The notes under the pieces: generated by a model
Told to the model about the DNA's origin: nothing
The model's input: only the letters and a program-made list of their open reading frames with translations
Databases searched by the model: none
In this document: positions 1 to 12,186 of the stretch, piece after piece
Numbering within the stretch: the stretch's first letter is position 1
Layout: every line of letters begins with the position of its first letter
NCBI GenBank assembly: GCA_028532985.1
Contig: JANCIK010000001.1
Span: forward strand, 3,162,001-3,226,000
Direction of reading: 5' to 3'
DNA length: 64,000 nucleotides
DNA from: Stropharia rugosoannulata
Taxonomy: Eukaryota > Basidiomycota > Agaricomycetes > Agaricales > Strophariaceae
Position numbers and translations under genes: made by a program

Positions 1-949
1 CTCCCATTGGATGGCGGGTAGAATTCCGTAGTATGGAGGTACAAATGACTGACTTCGAGAACGCTGCCTTTGCCGTTTTTGTTGTCCTACTGTCGCGCGC
101 CATTCTAAGCTTCCATTTGAACTTCTACATTCCTATATCTAAGGTATGTTTTGAGACAATGGCATTTGTGTATTTACTTATCTTTGCAATCAGGTCGACG
201 AAAATATGGCTAGAGCACAGAAACGAGATGCGTCGGCATCGGGAAAGTTTTTCTTTAGAAAGGACGTATACGCAACGCGAAGCTCTGCCTCCAGTGTTGC
301 TTCGTCATCGGGAGCGAGCACGCCTACAGATGGCTCCCCGAAAAAGAAGGACAAAACAATGCGAAATTGCTTCCCACCCCTACCCTCACCAGATCATGAT
401 TACAAAACCAAAAACATCCAAGACGAATACGAAGAAATGTCCATGAATGAAATCATGAACGGCAAGGTAAGTATTACATGTATAAGTTAACCCACGCTAA
501 TCCCACGATAAAATTCTGTCGCAGGGGGGAGACTTCCCCGGTCTGCTCCCACTTGTATATGCATATCTCGAAACGTTGGAAATTGAACCTAGCCATCGAA
601 GCAAGATTGAACAATACCTCGATCTAGTCAAGCGGCGATCGGACGGTCAGCCCGGTTTATGCAACTTCTATGATTTACTGAGGACCCGTTACAGGAACAC
701 TGCTGACTCCAGCTACCTGGATCCGAAATTTTGTCGCTTCTCACCCAGATTATGAGAAAGACTCGGTGGTATCCCAAGTCATTAATTATGATCTTCTAAA
801 AGCGGTCGATGAAATGTAAGAAATTTATCTTCAAATATTCTGATTAGCATTAACGTGAACTATCTGGTAGAGAAAGAGGTGTAAAGAAAGCGCCCGATTT
901 ACTTCCCGTCTGCTTCACAGGTGGAGGCAAAGATCAAGGATCAATTTGA
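1..949 (+). CDS. GCS1: Glutamate-cysteine ligase catalytic subunit, 3' part
   Basis: This is the C-terminal part of the enzyme that joins glutamate and cysteine, the first and rate-limiting step of glutathione synthesis in the cytosol. The gene enters the window already open. The first exon reads [20 protein letters not shown], a stretch typical of the eukaryotic GCL catalytic subunit, followed by the conserved [20 protein letters not shown] region. The end carries [20 protein letters not shown] and a C-terminal [11 protein letters not shown] place introns at 144-193, 467-524, 646-694 and 816-870, all GT..AG and frame-consistent, with the stop at 947-949. A Ser/Thr/Lys-rich insert (about 210-360) is variable in fungi. 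The start and active site lie outside the window. Family identity is very likely; exon ends are by eye. Confidence 0.9.
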
Positions 950-1224
950 TTGGGCTAATATATACACTTAAATATCTTGAGCCGAACTTTTCACTTGTGC
1001 ATACTTATTTATGGACAGGAATTTTGGGCATCTACTATTTCCATCTTGCCAATCCTATAGACTGTAGAATAAATAAATGAAAATGTATCGACACTGAGCA
1101 TAGCTAAATTAGCACTGTACGTCCGCTTGACCCGTTTGGTACTTATCCAAATTAGGCGCAACGACGCCGGGTTTTGCCGGGAGTAGTGAACCGTAAACAC
1201 ACGGAGCGCTTGTCATCATCCAAA

Positions 1225-1875
1225 ATGTCGTCCCTCCGCCTTCTCTCGTCTGCTGCGCGCCGGGCCTCTGCGTTCTCGTTGGCGCGACGTGGATACGCCG
1301 ATGTTAGCGACAAGCTGACCTTGACCTTGACCCTCCCCCACAAAGTAGAACCGCTTCGCGAAGACACCTTGTGCACAATATCTGACACTGTATTTCTAGG
1401 CCATCTTCAACTCAAAAGATGTTGTTCAGGTCAACATCCCCGCAGAGTCGGGTGATATGGGTATCCTCTCCAGCCACGTTCCCTCAATTGAAGCCCTCCG
1501 CCCCGGTGTTGTGGAAGTAATCGAGTCGAACGGAAGCCAGAAGTTTTTCGGTAAGTCTGGTCTTGCTGAGAGCGTGGGGTTTGACTCATCGTATCCTGCA
1601 GTGTCCAGCGGCTTCGCAACTGTTCACCCTAATAACAAACTTACCATCAACGTTGTTGAGGCTGCCCCCCTAGAGGACTTCTCCGTTGAGGTGAATACTG
1701 TCTAACTAAGCCTCTGAATTTCACCTACTAACACATTCTTCGCGTCAAGGCTGTGCGCTCGAATCTGCAAGAAGCGCTCAAGGCTGCTGCTGGAAATGGT
1801 TCGGAGGCTGAGAAGCTGGAGGCTCGTATTGAGGCAGACGTGTATGAATCTATTCAGCACGCCCTTGCGAAGTAA
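1225..1875 (+). CDS. ATP16: Mitochondrial F1 ATP synthase delta subunit
   Basis: Encodes the central-stalk delta subunit (equivalent to bacterial epsilon) of mitochondrial F1Fo ATP synthase. It couples rotation of the c-ring to the catalytic head. The spliced protein is about 163 aa. Residues 1 to about 25 (MSSLRLLSSAARRASAFSLA) form a Ser/Arg-rich mitochondrial presequence. The beta-sandwich follows, with the family-typical VNIPAESGDMGILSSHVPSI and LRPGVVEV motifs and a C-terminal helical hairpin rich in Ala and Glu. Three introns fit the frame: 1345-1399, 1551-1601 and 1691-1749. The ATG at 1225 is preceded by CAAA, a good fungal start context. Length matches the family. It lies in the same direction as GCS1 upstream, with about 275 bp between them. 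Confidence 0.92.
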
Positions 1876-2268
1876 ACGGCTTTGTAGACCTATAAGTATC
1901 ACGCGTTAGAAAGCCGCGCGGCTTATCGTATATTATTCTTGATACGTTATGGGCAGCAATGAGAGATTCAATAGTATTGAGAAACAGTCTAGAATCATAG
2001 CACGCAATGTGAAGTCCATGGTGTTGTCTGCTGCCTTTCTTGGATGTAAAGGGCGCTCTCACGTGTCGAGGGGCGCTTGCGCTAAATTGGGAAAACCGAC
2101 ATGTGTTTTGACTGATCTCATCGTTACTACAATACCACTTATGAGGAGAATACCTGTTGCTGCATCGTGTGAATGAACCCACAAAGCTTCTTGTGTACTC
2201 CTACTGCTCTCTTCCCGCTATGCTCTTGATATAGTGCTATTTCATCTTGAACACATACAACAGCACGA
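1876..2268. other. Intergenic: ATP16 3' flank and upstream of AlkB-like gene
   Basis: No gene was recognised here. It should hold the ATP16 3' UTR and the promoter of the downstream dioxygenase gene. A TATA-like string (tgatatagtg) occurs near 2227-2236, about 40 bp before the proposed ATG at 2269. The short open frames on both strands show no codon bias or recognisable domain. Confidence 0.4.
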
Positions 2269-5200
2269 TTGGATAACATGAAGATTCCCCAGTCATGGAA
2301 TGACAAGAGTCTCTTGCAAGATGAACCTTTTCAGAGTGCATTCTGCAAACTTACTACTGGGGCAAAAGTGAAAGGTGCTCACAAGCTCTTTACAAGTATT
2401 GCCCATGATCTCCGGAAGATTTCAAACATTGTGAGCGTTGCCTTGCTACTAGTTCTCCCAATTTAATACTTTACACAGGATTGCATCATTGAACAATGGT
2501 TAGAACTTGCCTTCTTTGGACTGGAGAGGAAGAAACTCTCTAAATTGTATACCCAATGTGACTTGAAGGATCTTCAACTTTTTGCGGAAATTCAGTCTTA
2601 TCTCGCTCGGAACAATGATGTCGCGGCCTTCAAAACGATCAATCGACAGCGAACAGTTCGTGGCCTCAAGCCCTTTGACGATGTCAGCGCTTTCGAAAAA
2701 GCGCATGCGATGCATGTCGAGAAGAAGAAGAAGATATCGGGTACAAGACCAGAGGGCCCATATATCACTCGTCAAGTCGAACTCGCAAGCCAGCCAACTA
2801 CTAAATCTTTAACCGGATCCGGTGCTACCAACACAAATTTGCAAAAATCTCTTCGAACGAAAACCTTTATAAAATATCCAGCCGTCCATAGCGAACAGAA
2901 CAAGAAGTTATCTCGCAAAAGGTGTGCCGATACAATAGATAGTAGGCCAGCTAAGAGGCCACTTATTTCGACAACTCGACCGACAACTCGACCCAAACAA
3001 TACTGTGGACCAGTGAAGGCGAAGCTTCCCAAAGCAAGGCCCTCGGGATATGTACCGACCAGGAAGAATCCCCCACGTCCAGCAAAACACCATGATAAAA
3101 CCACTAGATTAATGGATGGTTTCGTCGAGGAGGTTCCAGAACAGGATACAGTCAATCATCCTGATACAGGTACAGCTATCGGAATTTCGCTACATCGTGG
3201 CTTGCCGCAACCCGACACATGTAGCAGTCCTAAACCTTTTGACAACCAGCCACCCGACAAACGACTGCCAGAGAGTTCGAATGAATCAGGAGGGAACGAA
3301 TGGGGGGAGACTGGTAAGGTCGATTCCAGCAATCTTTCCCAAGACATTCTCCATTCGCCAGACTCGACGATCGAACAGCAGTCGGCACATTCTGACTTTA
3401 GTCTCGAACAACAGGCCCAAGTGACTAGCAGCCCTCTTACCGACATCACTGTAGATATCTTAACCACTGATGACCATGATCTCACTTGTGCAGTCCAGTC
3501 AAGGAAATATATCCCCCTTTATGCTCTTGATGATTCCCCTTCAACTGCTCTACACGAAATGTTCAATAAGGAAGATGCCCACATCGTTCAAACCGTGCCA
3601 GACCCCGAACCAGACCGGTTTTTTCAAAGTTGGCAACCTGTTTTTGAAGCACCTTTTTTGCCAGTCAAAAGGCCTCTGCCCTTCTACCCGCCAATCTGGG
3701 CTCAGGTGAGTTTCGATTGGTTATCTGTTGATATCAAAATGATACAAACGAAGTGTCAAGTCCCGACAGGAAGTTTGCGAAACGTTTGATTGGTTTCGTA
3801 GCTATCAGGGCGGGGTATATCATTCAAACGAAATGGTCAAAGGCTATCTTCTGAGCGGCTTTCCTTCAAGGTATGTCAGCTGCCCTTACGTCGAAGTTTT
3901 AAAATAACAATTCTATGTTCTTATGCTGCGTAGCCGGGACAGGTTTGAACACGAGGGAAGGCTTATAATCTCCCATGGGTACTTACATTGCTGTCTGATT
4001 GACGCTCAAACTAATACCAGTTACAGGGGAGGAAGGGCCGAAAGTATACACAGCAACAAAGGGCAGATGGCATCCCACCAGGCTACCGACCAACTAGCTC
4101 AGGATAAATCTATCCGGGCACTTCTGAATAATCACAGATACGGGAGGCCCCTTGCCTTGTTGATAGACGACAAATATGCACTATTCCCCTACGATATTGG
4201 GATCAAAGACATCACATACGCCGTTCTGGGATTCTATACTATTGCGCATGTATGGGGTATAGTATTATTCTTTTGTCGCTTTCATGTTCCTTGCTTGACC
4301 GGTACATATGTAGCTGAATATCAACCTGCTAACAATGAACTTGGTCGTGTAGTCCGATATAAATTTGCATTCCGATGGTGCGAAGACCAGGTCAGCTCTT
4401 CAGCCATAACTTGCGGAGTACTTCTTTTCTGAATGTTCATTAGGGCTCTCCATGGTGGCTTAAAGAGGACGACAAACGTATGGGTAACATTTGCAGATGT
4501 AAGAGTCAAGTCTGACGACTTTCACTATCAGCAGATACCGTGCTTGACAATTCGTGTCCTAAGTATGAGAACCCCGTACCAGTACACCTCGAGGACAGTT
4601 GCAATCTTTCCTCTACTGAGAAACTGGCGGACAGTGACACGGACAGTGGACGGTTAGCCAAACTACAATTTCTTGCTGACTTGACCTGACCTTAAGGAAT
4701 TAGACATCCTGTACAACAGGATCCTCTCAGGTGACTTCACTGCATTTTACAATTTGCCTCTATTGGGCTAAAGTCATGTCTCTAGTGCTACTAAAATTCT
4801 CTGCACTTACTGTTGCAATTATTCGCCGAAGATTTTTTTGCGTCAATGGACTTGTTTAATCCCAGAATGCATCATGTTTTGGAAACAGGCACAAGGAGAA
4901 TTACACGGTCAATTCATAAACGAATTGACCTATGATCCTCAGTTTCTCGCATTGCCTCCCCATAAACCCCTACCATATGGATATCAAGATGCCGTGAAGT
5001 CCTTATCTAAACGCGATGTTACGGTGGATTCACTCAGAAATTACCATATCACGAGAGGCTATCATTGCAATATATGTGGAAGATTGTCATGCAGGTCTGT
5101 ACCCTTATTCCGAAGACGTGGCAGATCATCTCAATTGTTCCTTTTGCTATGACCGGAAAGATTTCAATGGGAAAAATGGGAATGCTCACATTGCCTTGTA

Positions 5201-6582
5201 AGTTTGGTCGCTCTCCTGCGGTTAAAGTCTTACCATTCTGTAGAGTTTCTTAAACATATTTGTTCCCATTCATCTTGCGCAAGACATATGGAATCAAGCC
5301 TTGCCAATGCCTTATAGGGATTATAACGTTAATCCTATCTCAGGTCAGTAATACTTTTTATTCGACGATATTTTTATTCATGAAATATGCTAGAAATTGT
5401 ATCAATAACTTCTGGAACTTTTACCCATGACGCAGGTCGCGGCATCATCACTTCATTCGTCTTGCCATATTATAGGTGCGTAGTATCTGTTCAGTTAATC
5501 ATTGGCACCGGGTAAACTTCTTGTAGGGGCAAGATCCATCTTATTCAGACAACCAATCCCCGCGGAAGAGAAGAGGCTGACAACATTTTCCTTGACTACC
5601 AGACACAAGCGGCCACGGGCATACTTAAGTTTCGTCGGTGGCCTCTGCGAGCGGTGAGCGAGTGCCCATGTAATATGACAATTCAGAATTGAATTGCAGA
5701 TCTTTAGCATAAATGCAAGTCTACGCTCAGTTTTATTTGGCCTTCGGGCATTGATCTCTACGACAGGTCGAGGACCGCTTCTAACCAACTACTTCTCGCA
5801 TAATGGTCGGTGTCTTTCTACAGTTTATGAAGTTGAACTCACAATAGTCTCTTCTGCAGCTGGGAAGCCCTACAAAGTATGCCATGAAACACTGGGATTC
5901 CTGTACTTTTCACCAAGGATTTATATAGTATGTAGCCGGGGACGCTAATACAGTACCATTCGACTCCGCACCGGCCGTGTGTGCCGCACGAGCGCTGATC
6001 ATGAAGCGCATAAGGCAGGCACTAAATATCCAGACGCAGTTCAACGAAGTTCTTAGGTGAGAATACCCTATTCCCAACGCCACATAGCCAAAAAATAATC
6101 CTTTAAATGCAGCGCCGCATACATGGAGAGACAGAGGATGGCGGTGAGCAAATTTGACAGCTTCTGACGGTCTGTGTAGGTGCTTGTGTGCTCATTCCTT
6201 CGCTACAGTTCCACAGCGACAATGAAGTGGGGCTCGGCCCTGTCGTCGCAGGTCTGTCCCTGGGTTCACCTGCTCTCATGCATTTCCGCCTACACGCCAG
6301 ATTTGACCCAGAAAGAGAGAAAAGAGGAATTATGCTGAGTATCGTTCTACGCCATGTATGTTCATCTTCCAACAAAAAGAAACAAGAGCGCATATACTGA
6401 GAGCTGACACAGGGAGACGTACTGGTAATGGATGGTGCCGGAATTCAGGAGTACTACGAGTAAGCTATGTTTGATTTATCACTGCAGAGTCTGTAGGATA
6501 ACATAACTTCAGACATACAGTAGTACCCAATAACTTCCGGATTGCTGCAACTGCAAGGCAAATAGGAGCAACTCATTCCTGA
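2269..6582 (+). CDS. AlkB-like Fe(II)/2-oxoglutarate dioxygenase, fungal multidomain form
   Basis: A large protein (roughly 900 aa) with a C-terminal AlkB-type double-stranded beta-helix fold. The N-terminal 460 residues are low-complexity and basic (2269-3705). A conserved core follows (3770-4390: CETFDWFRSYQGGVYHSNEM, then ALLNNHRYGRPLALLIDDKY). Two putative zinc-binding cysteine groups come next: CTYC..WTCLIPEC near 4800-4870 and YHCNICGRLSC..CSHC near 5065-5195. The catalytic part has FHSDNE (Fe ligands His and Asp), then EHTVVPNNFRIAATARQI with the third His and an RxAxTxR motif; AlkB proteins usually have RxNxTxR. About 16 introns are needed. One small exon (5708-5714) and a GC-AG intron (5715-5766) restore the frame. 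By family it should oxidatively demethylate nucleic acid or protein; the substrate cannot be told from sequence. The start ATG is the least certain point. Confidence 0.75.
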
Positions 6583-6670
6583 TGTGCTCGTAACTTATAG
6601 TACCACCTCACCAATTTTTATTTATTTATTCCCCATTAGGATGTTACCTGTACCCTCATATAGCCCTTTT

Positions 6671-9600
6671 CTATTGACGGGGGTAAGCCATGATGCGACG
6701 TTGCGACCTAGGTATACCCGCATGCCTGACGGGGGTGACGAGGGGGACGTTCTCCGGAATCGTCTGCAACGGCTACTCTTGGTTTAACGTCACATTTCAC
6801 CAAATCTATCTAGCAATACTTACCAAGTTTTCTTGCTTATGTTTAGAATAGAATGAATACATATCCGATATCTGTGCTTCGATGCGTTGCCTCTCGCGCT
6901 GCAGGCCTCCGACCTCTTCAGCCATCGCCATTACTTCTCGACTGAGTTCCTGCTTAAACTGGTCTACGTGTACTAAAGGGCCGCTCGTTAAGTCAGGAAC
7001 TGTGCCTTCACGAGAACTCCTGGTACGCACACTGAACGTTGAAAGCCGTGGCTTCTTTCATAGCTTCGACAAATCTCAGTCTTTCGCCTTTGATTTCCCC
7101 AGATATTTCTGCCGCATTTTAACATTGTTTGTCATATGATAACGAAACCGAATAAAAGACCAACCATTGGTGAAAGCTCGCAGTAGCATCTCATGGTCGT
7201 GCCGTTGCCGATCCATTATCCTCACAAGTGCTTGCGAGTCTAAATGACAACACTTAGCATGCACACATCTAACACGCGAAAAGGTGAACAGATTCAACGG
7301 CTACACGTACCTGGAACCTGCTGCTGCATCTGCGACTGGGTGAGCACATCCAGGAGACTGTGCACTGCAGCCTGAAGCGCCGTGAAGTTCTGATCGCGCG
7401 CCTTCATGCCTGCGACTAGCTGCCGGATATCATTAACGAGGTTCGATTGCGGTTGGCCAGGCAGTGTTTTAATCGTCGATGAAGACGACGACGACGAAGC
7501 AGCAGCATCAGCATCAGCGCACCCGAGCTCGCGGCACAGGCGACCGAGGTTCGCAGAGATGCCCTGGATCTGCGACGTACCGTTGTTGACGAACGCCTCA
7601 AGCCACTTGCAACGAGTCAGGTACCCAGGCAAAAAGTGGCACGAGAAGGAGATGCGCACCATGTTGAGCTCATTGAGGTAACGTACGCTGTCCGCCTGTT
7701 GCTGCGAAAGTATTGCCTGCCTGCTGCTCTCTTCTTGCATCAGACTCAACAGTTTCTCGGTTTGCTGCTTATTGCGATAGGTAAATGATACCCAGCCACT
7801 GCCCAACCAGCCAGGATGCTCAGCTACTCACCGCTACTCCCGATTGCCCGACCTCATTATTATTGTCCACCAAGGTGAAAAGAGAGCGCATCTCTTCCAA
7901 TTTGTCAAGCACGGGCTTCAGATCGGCGACGCCACCAGTGCCACCACACGAAGGCGCGGAAGACGCGCATTGATCATCAGAACCTAGACCATTCGTCCTA
8001 TTTCTCTCTTGCTGAGATTTCAGCTCCTCCAATCTTCCCGCAAGCGCTGGAAGATCAGACGTCAGCCGCTCCTTTACCTCACGCAGAAGCCCTACCACCT
8101 TCTCATTGCCTTCCTTACAAGCCGTCGCCGCTGCAGCGCTCGCCGATTCCCGGTCATCCGCACCGGCGACGTGCGTCCCGAGCTGCTCGACGCCCTCGCG
8201 GATCTCCCGCAGTACTGTCTTTTCGTCCCTCGCATGGCGCTCGAGCGCGCGCACCATCTCGTGCACGCTCGTCTTCCCACTTACGCACCCTAGCGCACCC
8301 TTGACGTCCGCAATGTCTTTCGCCATGTTAGTAATCTCCTCCTTCGACCGTACAATCTCCTCCTCTGCAACCACGACCTTACGCAGCGGTCGTGCGCTCG
8401 CACCCGCCAGACGCGCCTGAGCATGTGCCCGCGCTTGGGGGACGATAACTGGCCGGTCCAGAGGGCTCACAGGACTGGCCAGCGTTCGCGCAGAGGCAGC
8501 GTTATGGAACACTGCCTCGCGGCGCGACCAGCCCGAGGACGATGCCGGGCTAGAGAGGGGCGTAGCGTGCGGTGACTGTTCGGATATCTGCGAGTGCTTG
8601 CGCTCTATCTGGGCCAGGCGCTGACGCACAACGGAGAGCTGGCTTAGATGTGCAACGGACGGGCTGCTCGGCCGCGACGAGGATGACGTCGTACGCGGTG
8701 CGGGGGACGAAGCAGCGGACATGCTTGCTGGCGACGCGACGAAGTACGACCCCGTGCGCGAGGTAGCGGACGCGTACGACCCGGGCGAGACGCCGGTGAG
8801 TTTGTTGCGCCTGCTGTTGAGGTGCCAGTTCGACACCGCGGAATATGTGCTGCTTCTGAAGCTCGCGGCGGGGGACGGCACTGCTTGCGGGGTGGGCGGG
8901 TATATGCTGGGCGAGATGGCTCCTTGGAGGTCGGAGAGGTCGAGGTGCAGGTTGGCCTTGTTCATCCCGTGGGTCTGAGGAAGGTTCAAAGGTAGTACCG
9001 GGGTAGGAGTAGGCAAAGGCGGTAAAGAGCGCTCAGAGCGCGAGGGAACGAGGAGCGGACTTAGTATAGGAGGCGCCTGCGGCCTTGGGCTCTCGATAGG
9101 TTTGGCATTATTAGTCTCTTTTTCAGGTACTGGTGGTGCTACCGACTTTTGTTCTTCCTGAGGGGGAATAATAGAGTTCCTAGTAATATATTAATGGCAA
9201 TTAACAAAGACGGGTGCGTCCTCCTACTCACCATATAGCACTAATCCAGCTGGCTCGCTCACGCACCGACTTGGCGGCGAACTTTTCTTTCCGTTCGTTA
9301 AAAATCAGCTCAAAAACGCGCAAATCATCACACTCCGGAGTGCGCTCCAGCGCACGCGCCTCTTCCGCGGTAAGCTGGGCCACCGTCAAGGAGCGTATAT
9401 TGATGCAGCGGCGCAGCGCAATTTCATGCACGGTAGCGTCCATATCGCCCGTGAACGAAGTCACTATGAGCTTGTTCACATCGATAGTCACGCTGCACGC
9501 TGTCCACACCAGCGAGCCCGGGACGTCGGGCGACAGGAGCTGGGCCGCACGCGAGAGGTACATCAGCAGCCCCGTCATCCTCCGCCTCTGCACAGGCGCC

Positions 9601-10157
9601 TCCACCGCGGCTGTTGGCTCGGCCGCGAGCGCGCGCGCAGTGGGGAACGCCGGCAACGCGTCCCCGCCCGCCTCGTACATCACCCCCGCATCAGTCAAAG
9701 GCGTCCTGTCGTCGTCCGCGGCACGCTTCCCGAGGCCCTGCGTGCCCTGCTTGATCACGGCGAGTAGATTGCGCAGGCTCTGGCGGATGGGCGAGCGGCC
9801 CCCAGCGTTCTTCTTTAGCGCGGCCAGCGCGCGCTTCTTCTCCTCGCGCCGGCGCGCCATCTCTTCGAGGCGCAGGGCGTCGTTCACCGGGCCCGCGCGT
9901 GCAGGCGCGGAGGTGTACTGCGTGCGCCGCGTAGACTTTTCGCGCTGCACCGCCGCCGCCGCGGGTGGGGGTGTACTGAGGCGCTCGTACTGGTCTATCA
10001 GACGCTGCGCGGGCGTGCGGTGCGTGTTTTCGTCGTTGCCGTGTGTCGTCCCAGACCCTGCTCCTGATCCTGTGCTGCTGCTGCGAGTGTGACGCACCTC
10101 GGAGGCGATGCGCGGCTGCTGGGTGCCAGCACCCATGTTGCGCGGTCCGATCATCAT
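6671..10157 (-). CDS. PH-like domain and coiled-coil protein, unknown function
   Basis: Seven exons (9232-10157, 7832-9179, 7311-7764, 7165-7239, 7031-7108, 6824-6972, 6671-6763) join to a 1040-aa frame without stops. The N-terminal ~200 residues are basic and disordered. Residues ~195-309 look like a pleckstrin-homology-type sandwich: RMTGLLMYLSRAAQ, LVWTACSVTIDVNKLIVTSF, ending FAAKSVRERASWISAIW, a typical PH C-terminal helix with Trp. A Pro/Ser-rich linker follows, then long coiled coils (EEEIVRSKEEITNMAKDIAD and beyond) with Ser/Asp runs, and a last heptad block QRERQRIEAQISDMYSFYSK. This suggests a membrane-phosphoinositide or cortical scaffold, which is inference only. I do not recognise a named family. 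The first Met at 10157 is followed by another at 10154. Its 3' end meets the AlkB-like gene with only 88 bp between stops. Confidence 0.7.
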
Positions 10158-12186
10158 TGCGGGGGCTCACCACTACACGCTACACTGTATACGATGCAGG
10201 GAGCAGACGGGGGCGATGCATGGGGGTGCACGGAAAGGAGACCAAGTGGGACATAGCGTCATGATTGCAAAGTGGCCTAGCAAGAGTATGCGTTTCTAGC
10301 TTTGAAGACAATCATGGTAAATGCATTAGGAGGTGTTGCACTGCATATTTTGTATTGATGTTGGGCATGGGTTAAGTGCTCGGCATATAAACCCTTCAAG
10401 GAAGTTAGTAGCTAATTACAAGTCATAGGCATACACCGCGAAGAGTTCACCGATGTTTTCATTGTTTGTCAAAAAATGTGTTACTCCAGCTCGCAAGATA
10501 AGGTCATCTGTTATGGGAGCGTCTTAATTCTAACGGGATAGGGACAAATAGCTGCATGAATCCTGAAACGACAGTCAGAGTACCGTGGTCGACAATCGTG
10601 TCTGTAACTGCAGGTAGTTTCTCCATATTGTCGTCGACTTCCCGAAACAATGCACCTGTCTGCGAGGCGGGGCAGCATCTCGATCGCCAAGTGCATGCAC
10701 CAACCAGAGGAAATGGCCGTTTCGTCTCCTCCATTAGAGACGACGTCCGAGTGGCTGGACAGAGCACCCTCGAAATTCTATGACGCTGTATCGCTCCTCA
10801 TAATTACGCTAGCCGACCAGACTAGAACTAGAGGAAGGCGACGCAAGATACAAACTGATGGCAGCACGCGAGGAGCCGTACACACGAACACAAATGAGGG
10901 TGGAGCCTTGATAGGGCGGGTTTTGACGGCTTGACTTTTGCACCCTAGTCACAAGAGGTCAAAGACTGGGGATGACTCGTAGAGCAAAGCAATGGCCAGC
11001 GGGCTAGAACTTCCAGGAATGTCGACAGAGTTGGTTGAGGTCAAGAAACGCCAGGAGTTGGCGGACGGAGACGACTCGGGCACGACGTCGTCATATCACG
11101 TGTACAGCGGCGAGCCGAAGAAAAGGCCTGAGCAAGCGGGGCAGGCTCTAGGGTGCGGCGAAACCATTCTGCGGCGCGGCCACTGGCTACATGCATTAAA
11201 AGGGCAGGGCGTACCCAGAGAAACGGCTCAGCGTGGTGCTTGGTCAGACGCAGGCAGGCCGACCTGCGGGGGCTTGTACCAGGCTGCACACAGGGGGGCC
11301 GCATGCATGCACGCAGGCTGCGGACAGTGTGGTTGTGGAGCAGGCGTGGCATACAGCTCTCGCTCCCGCGCAAATAAAGCCTGGGCACCTACCTGGCCCT
11401 GGCTACGTGGGCCAGAGTACTTGCCTGCGGAACGAGCGGGCGCAGCGCAGATCGCAGACCACGAATAAACCGCGCTGCAGGGAGTGCGACGGGCATCACG
11501 TTAAGGTAGTCTCTGTTTACAGGATATGCTATGTAGGATGTAATATAAAGACGGCAGCGTGTATGGCATGTGGTGTGGTGTACTGTGTTATCGGATATGC
11601 GTTATGTGGTATGCATTAAATAAGAGATGCACGGAACGGAAGCAGACAAAACAAGAAGCAGAAGAGGAATCAGTGAGGTCGACTGTTGGTGGCGGCAGCA
11701 GGGTATGCTATACAGTGGCGGCACCTGGGACAAAGAAAGAAACAAGATATAAAAAGGTCAAAGACGGCGTAGCTAAAAAAAAAAAAAGAGGAAAAAAAAA
11801 GAGAAAGAAAACATGCGATAGGGATAGCAATAGCGATACAGTATTACAAGGACCGACAGTTGCACAGGTCCGTCCAAATCCGGGGGAGGGAAGAGAGCCC
11901 AAAGGCAATGTCAGAGGGCAAGTGTGGTAAGAAATTATGGAATGTTCGTAATGGCGTAAATCGAGGTATGTTTTTGCGCGGTTCTGGGGTGGGTGGTATT
12001 CATGGTGCGTTGTCGCGGCAAACATACGATGTGGCGGCAAGTGGAGTGATAGAAGCACCGAATGAGATGAGCGCTTTCAGAATACTAAAGAGTAACGGCC
12101 GAGCTTCCATCACTCCACTGGTGTGACAAGCTCCATTGCATGGCAGATTGTTGCTAGATGAATAGCCTTTGTTGTCGGATGCACAT
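10158..12186. other. Intergenic, no convincing gene
   Basis: About 2 kb between the start of the PH/coiled-coil gene and the end of the first HSP20-like gene. It should contain the promoter of the former and the 3' UTR of the latter. An adenine-rich tract sits at about 11775-11812. The longest plus-strand open frame (10992-11468) has irregular composition, no domain and no splice-supported extension, so I do not call it coding. A spliced non-coding RNA cannot be excluded. Confidence 0.45.
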
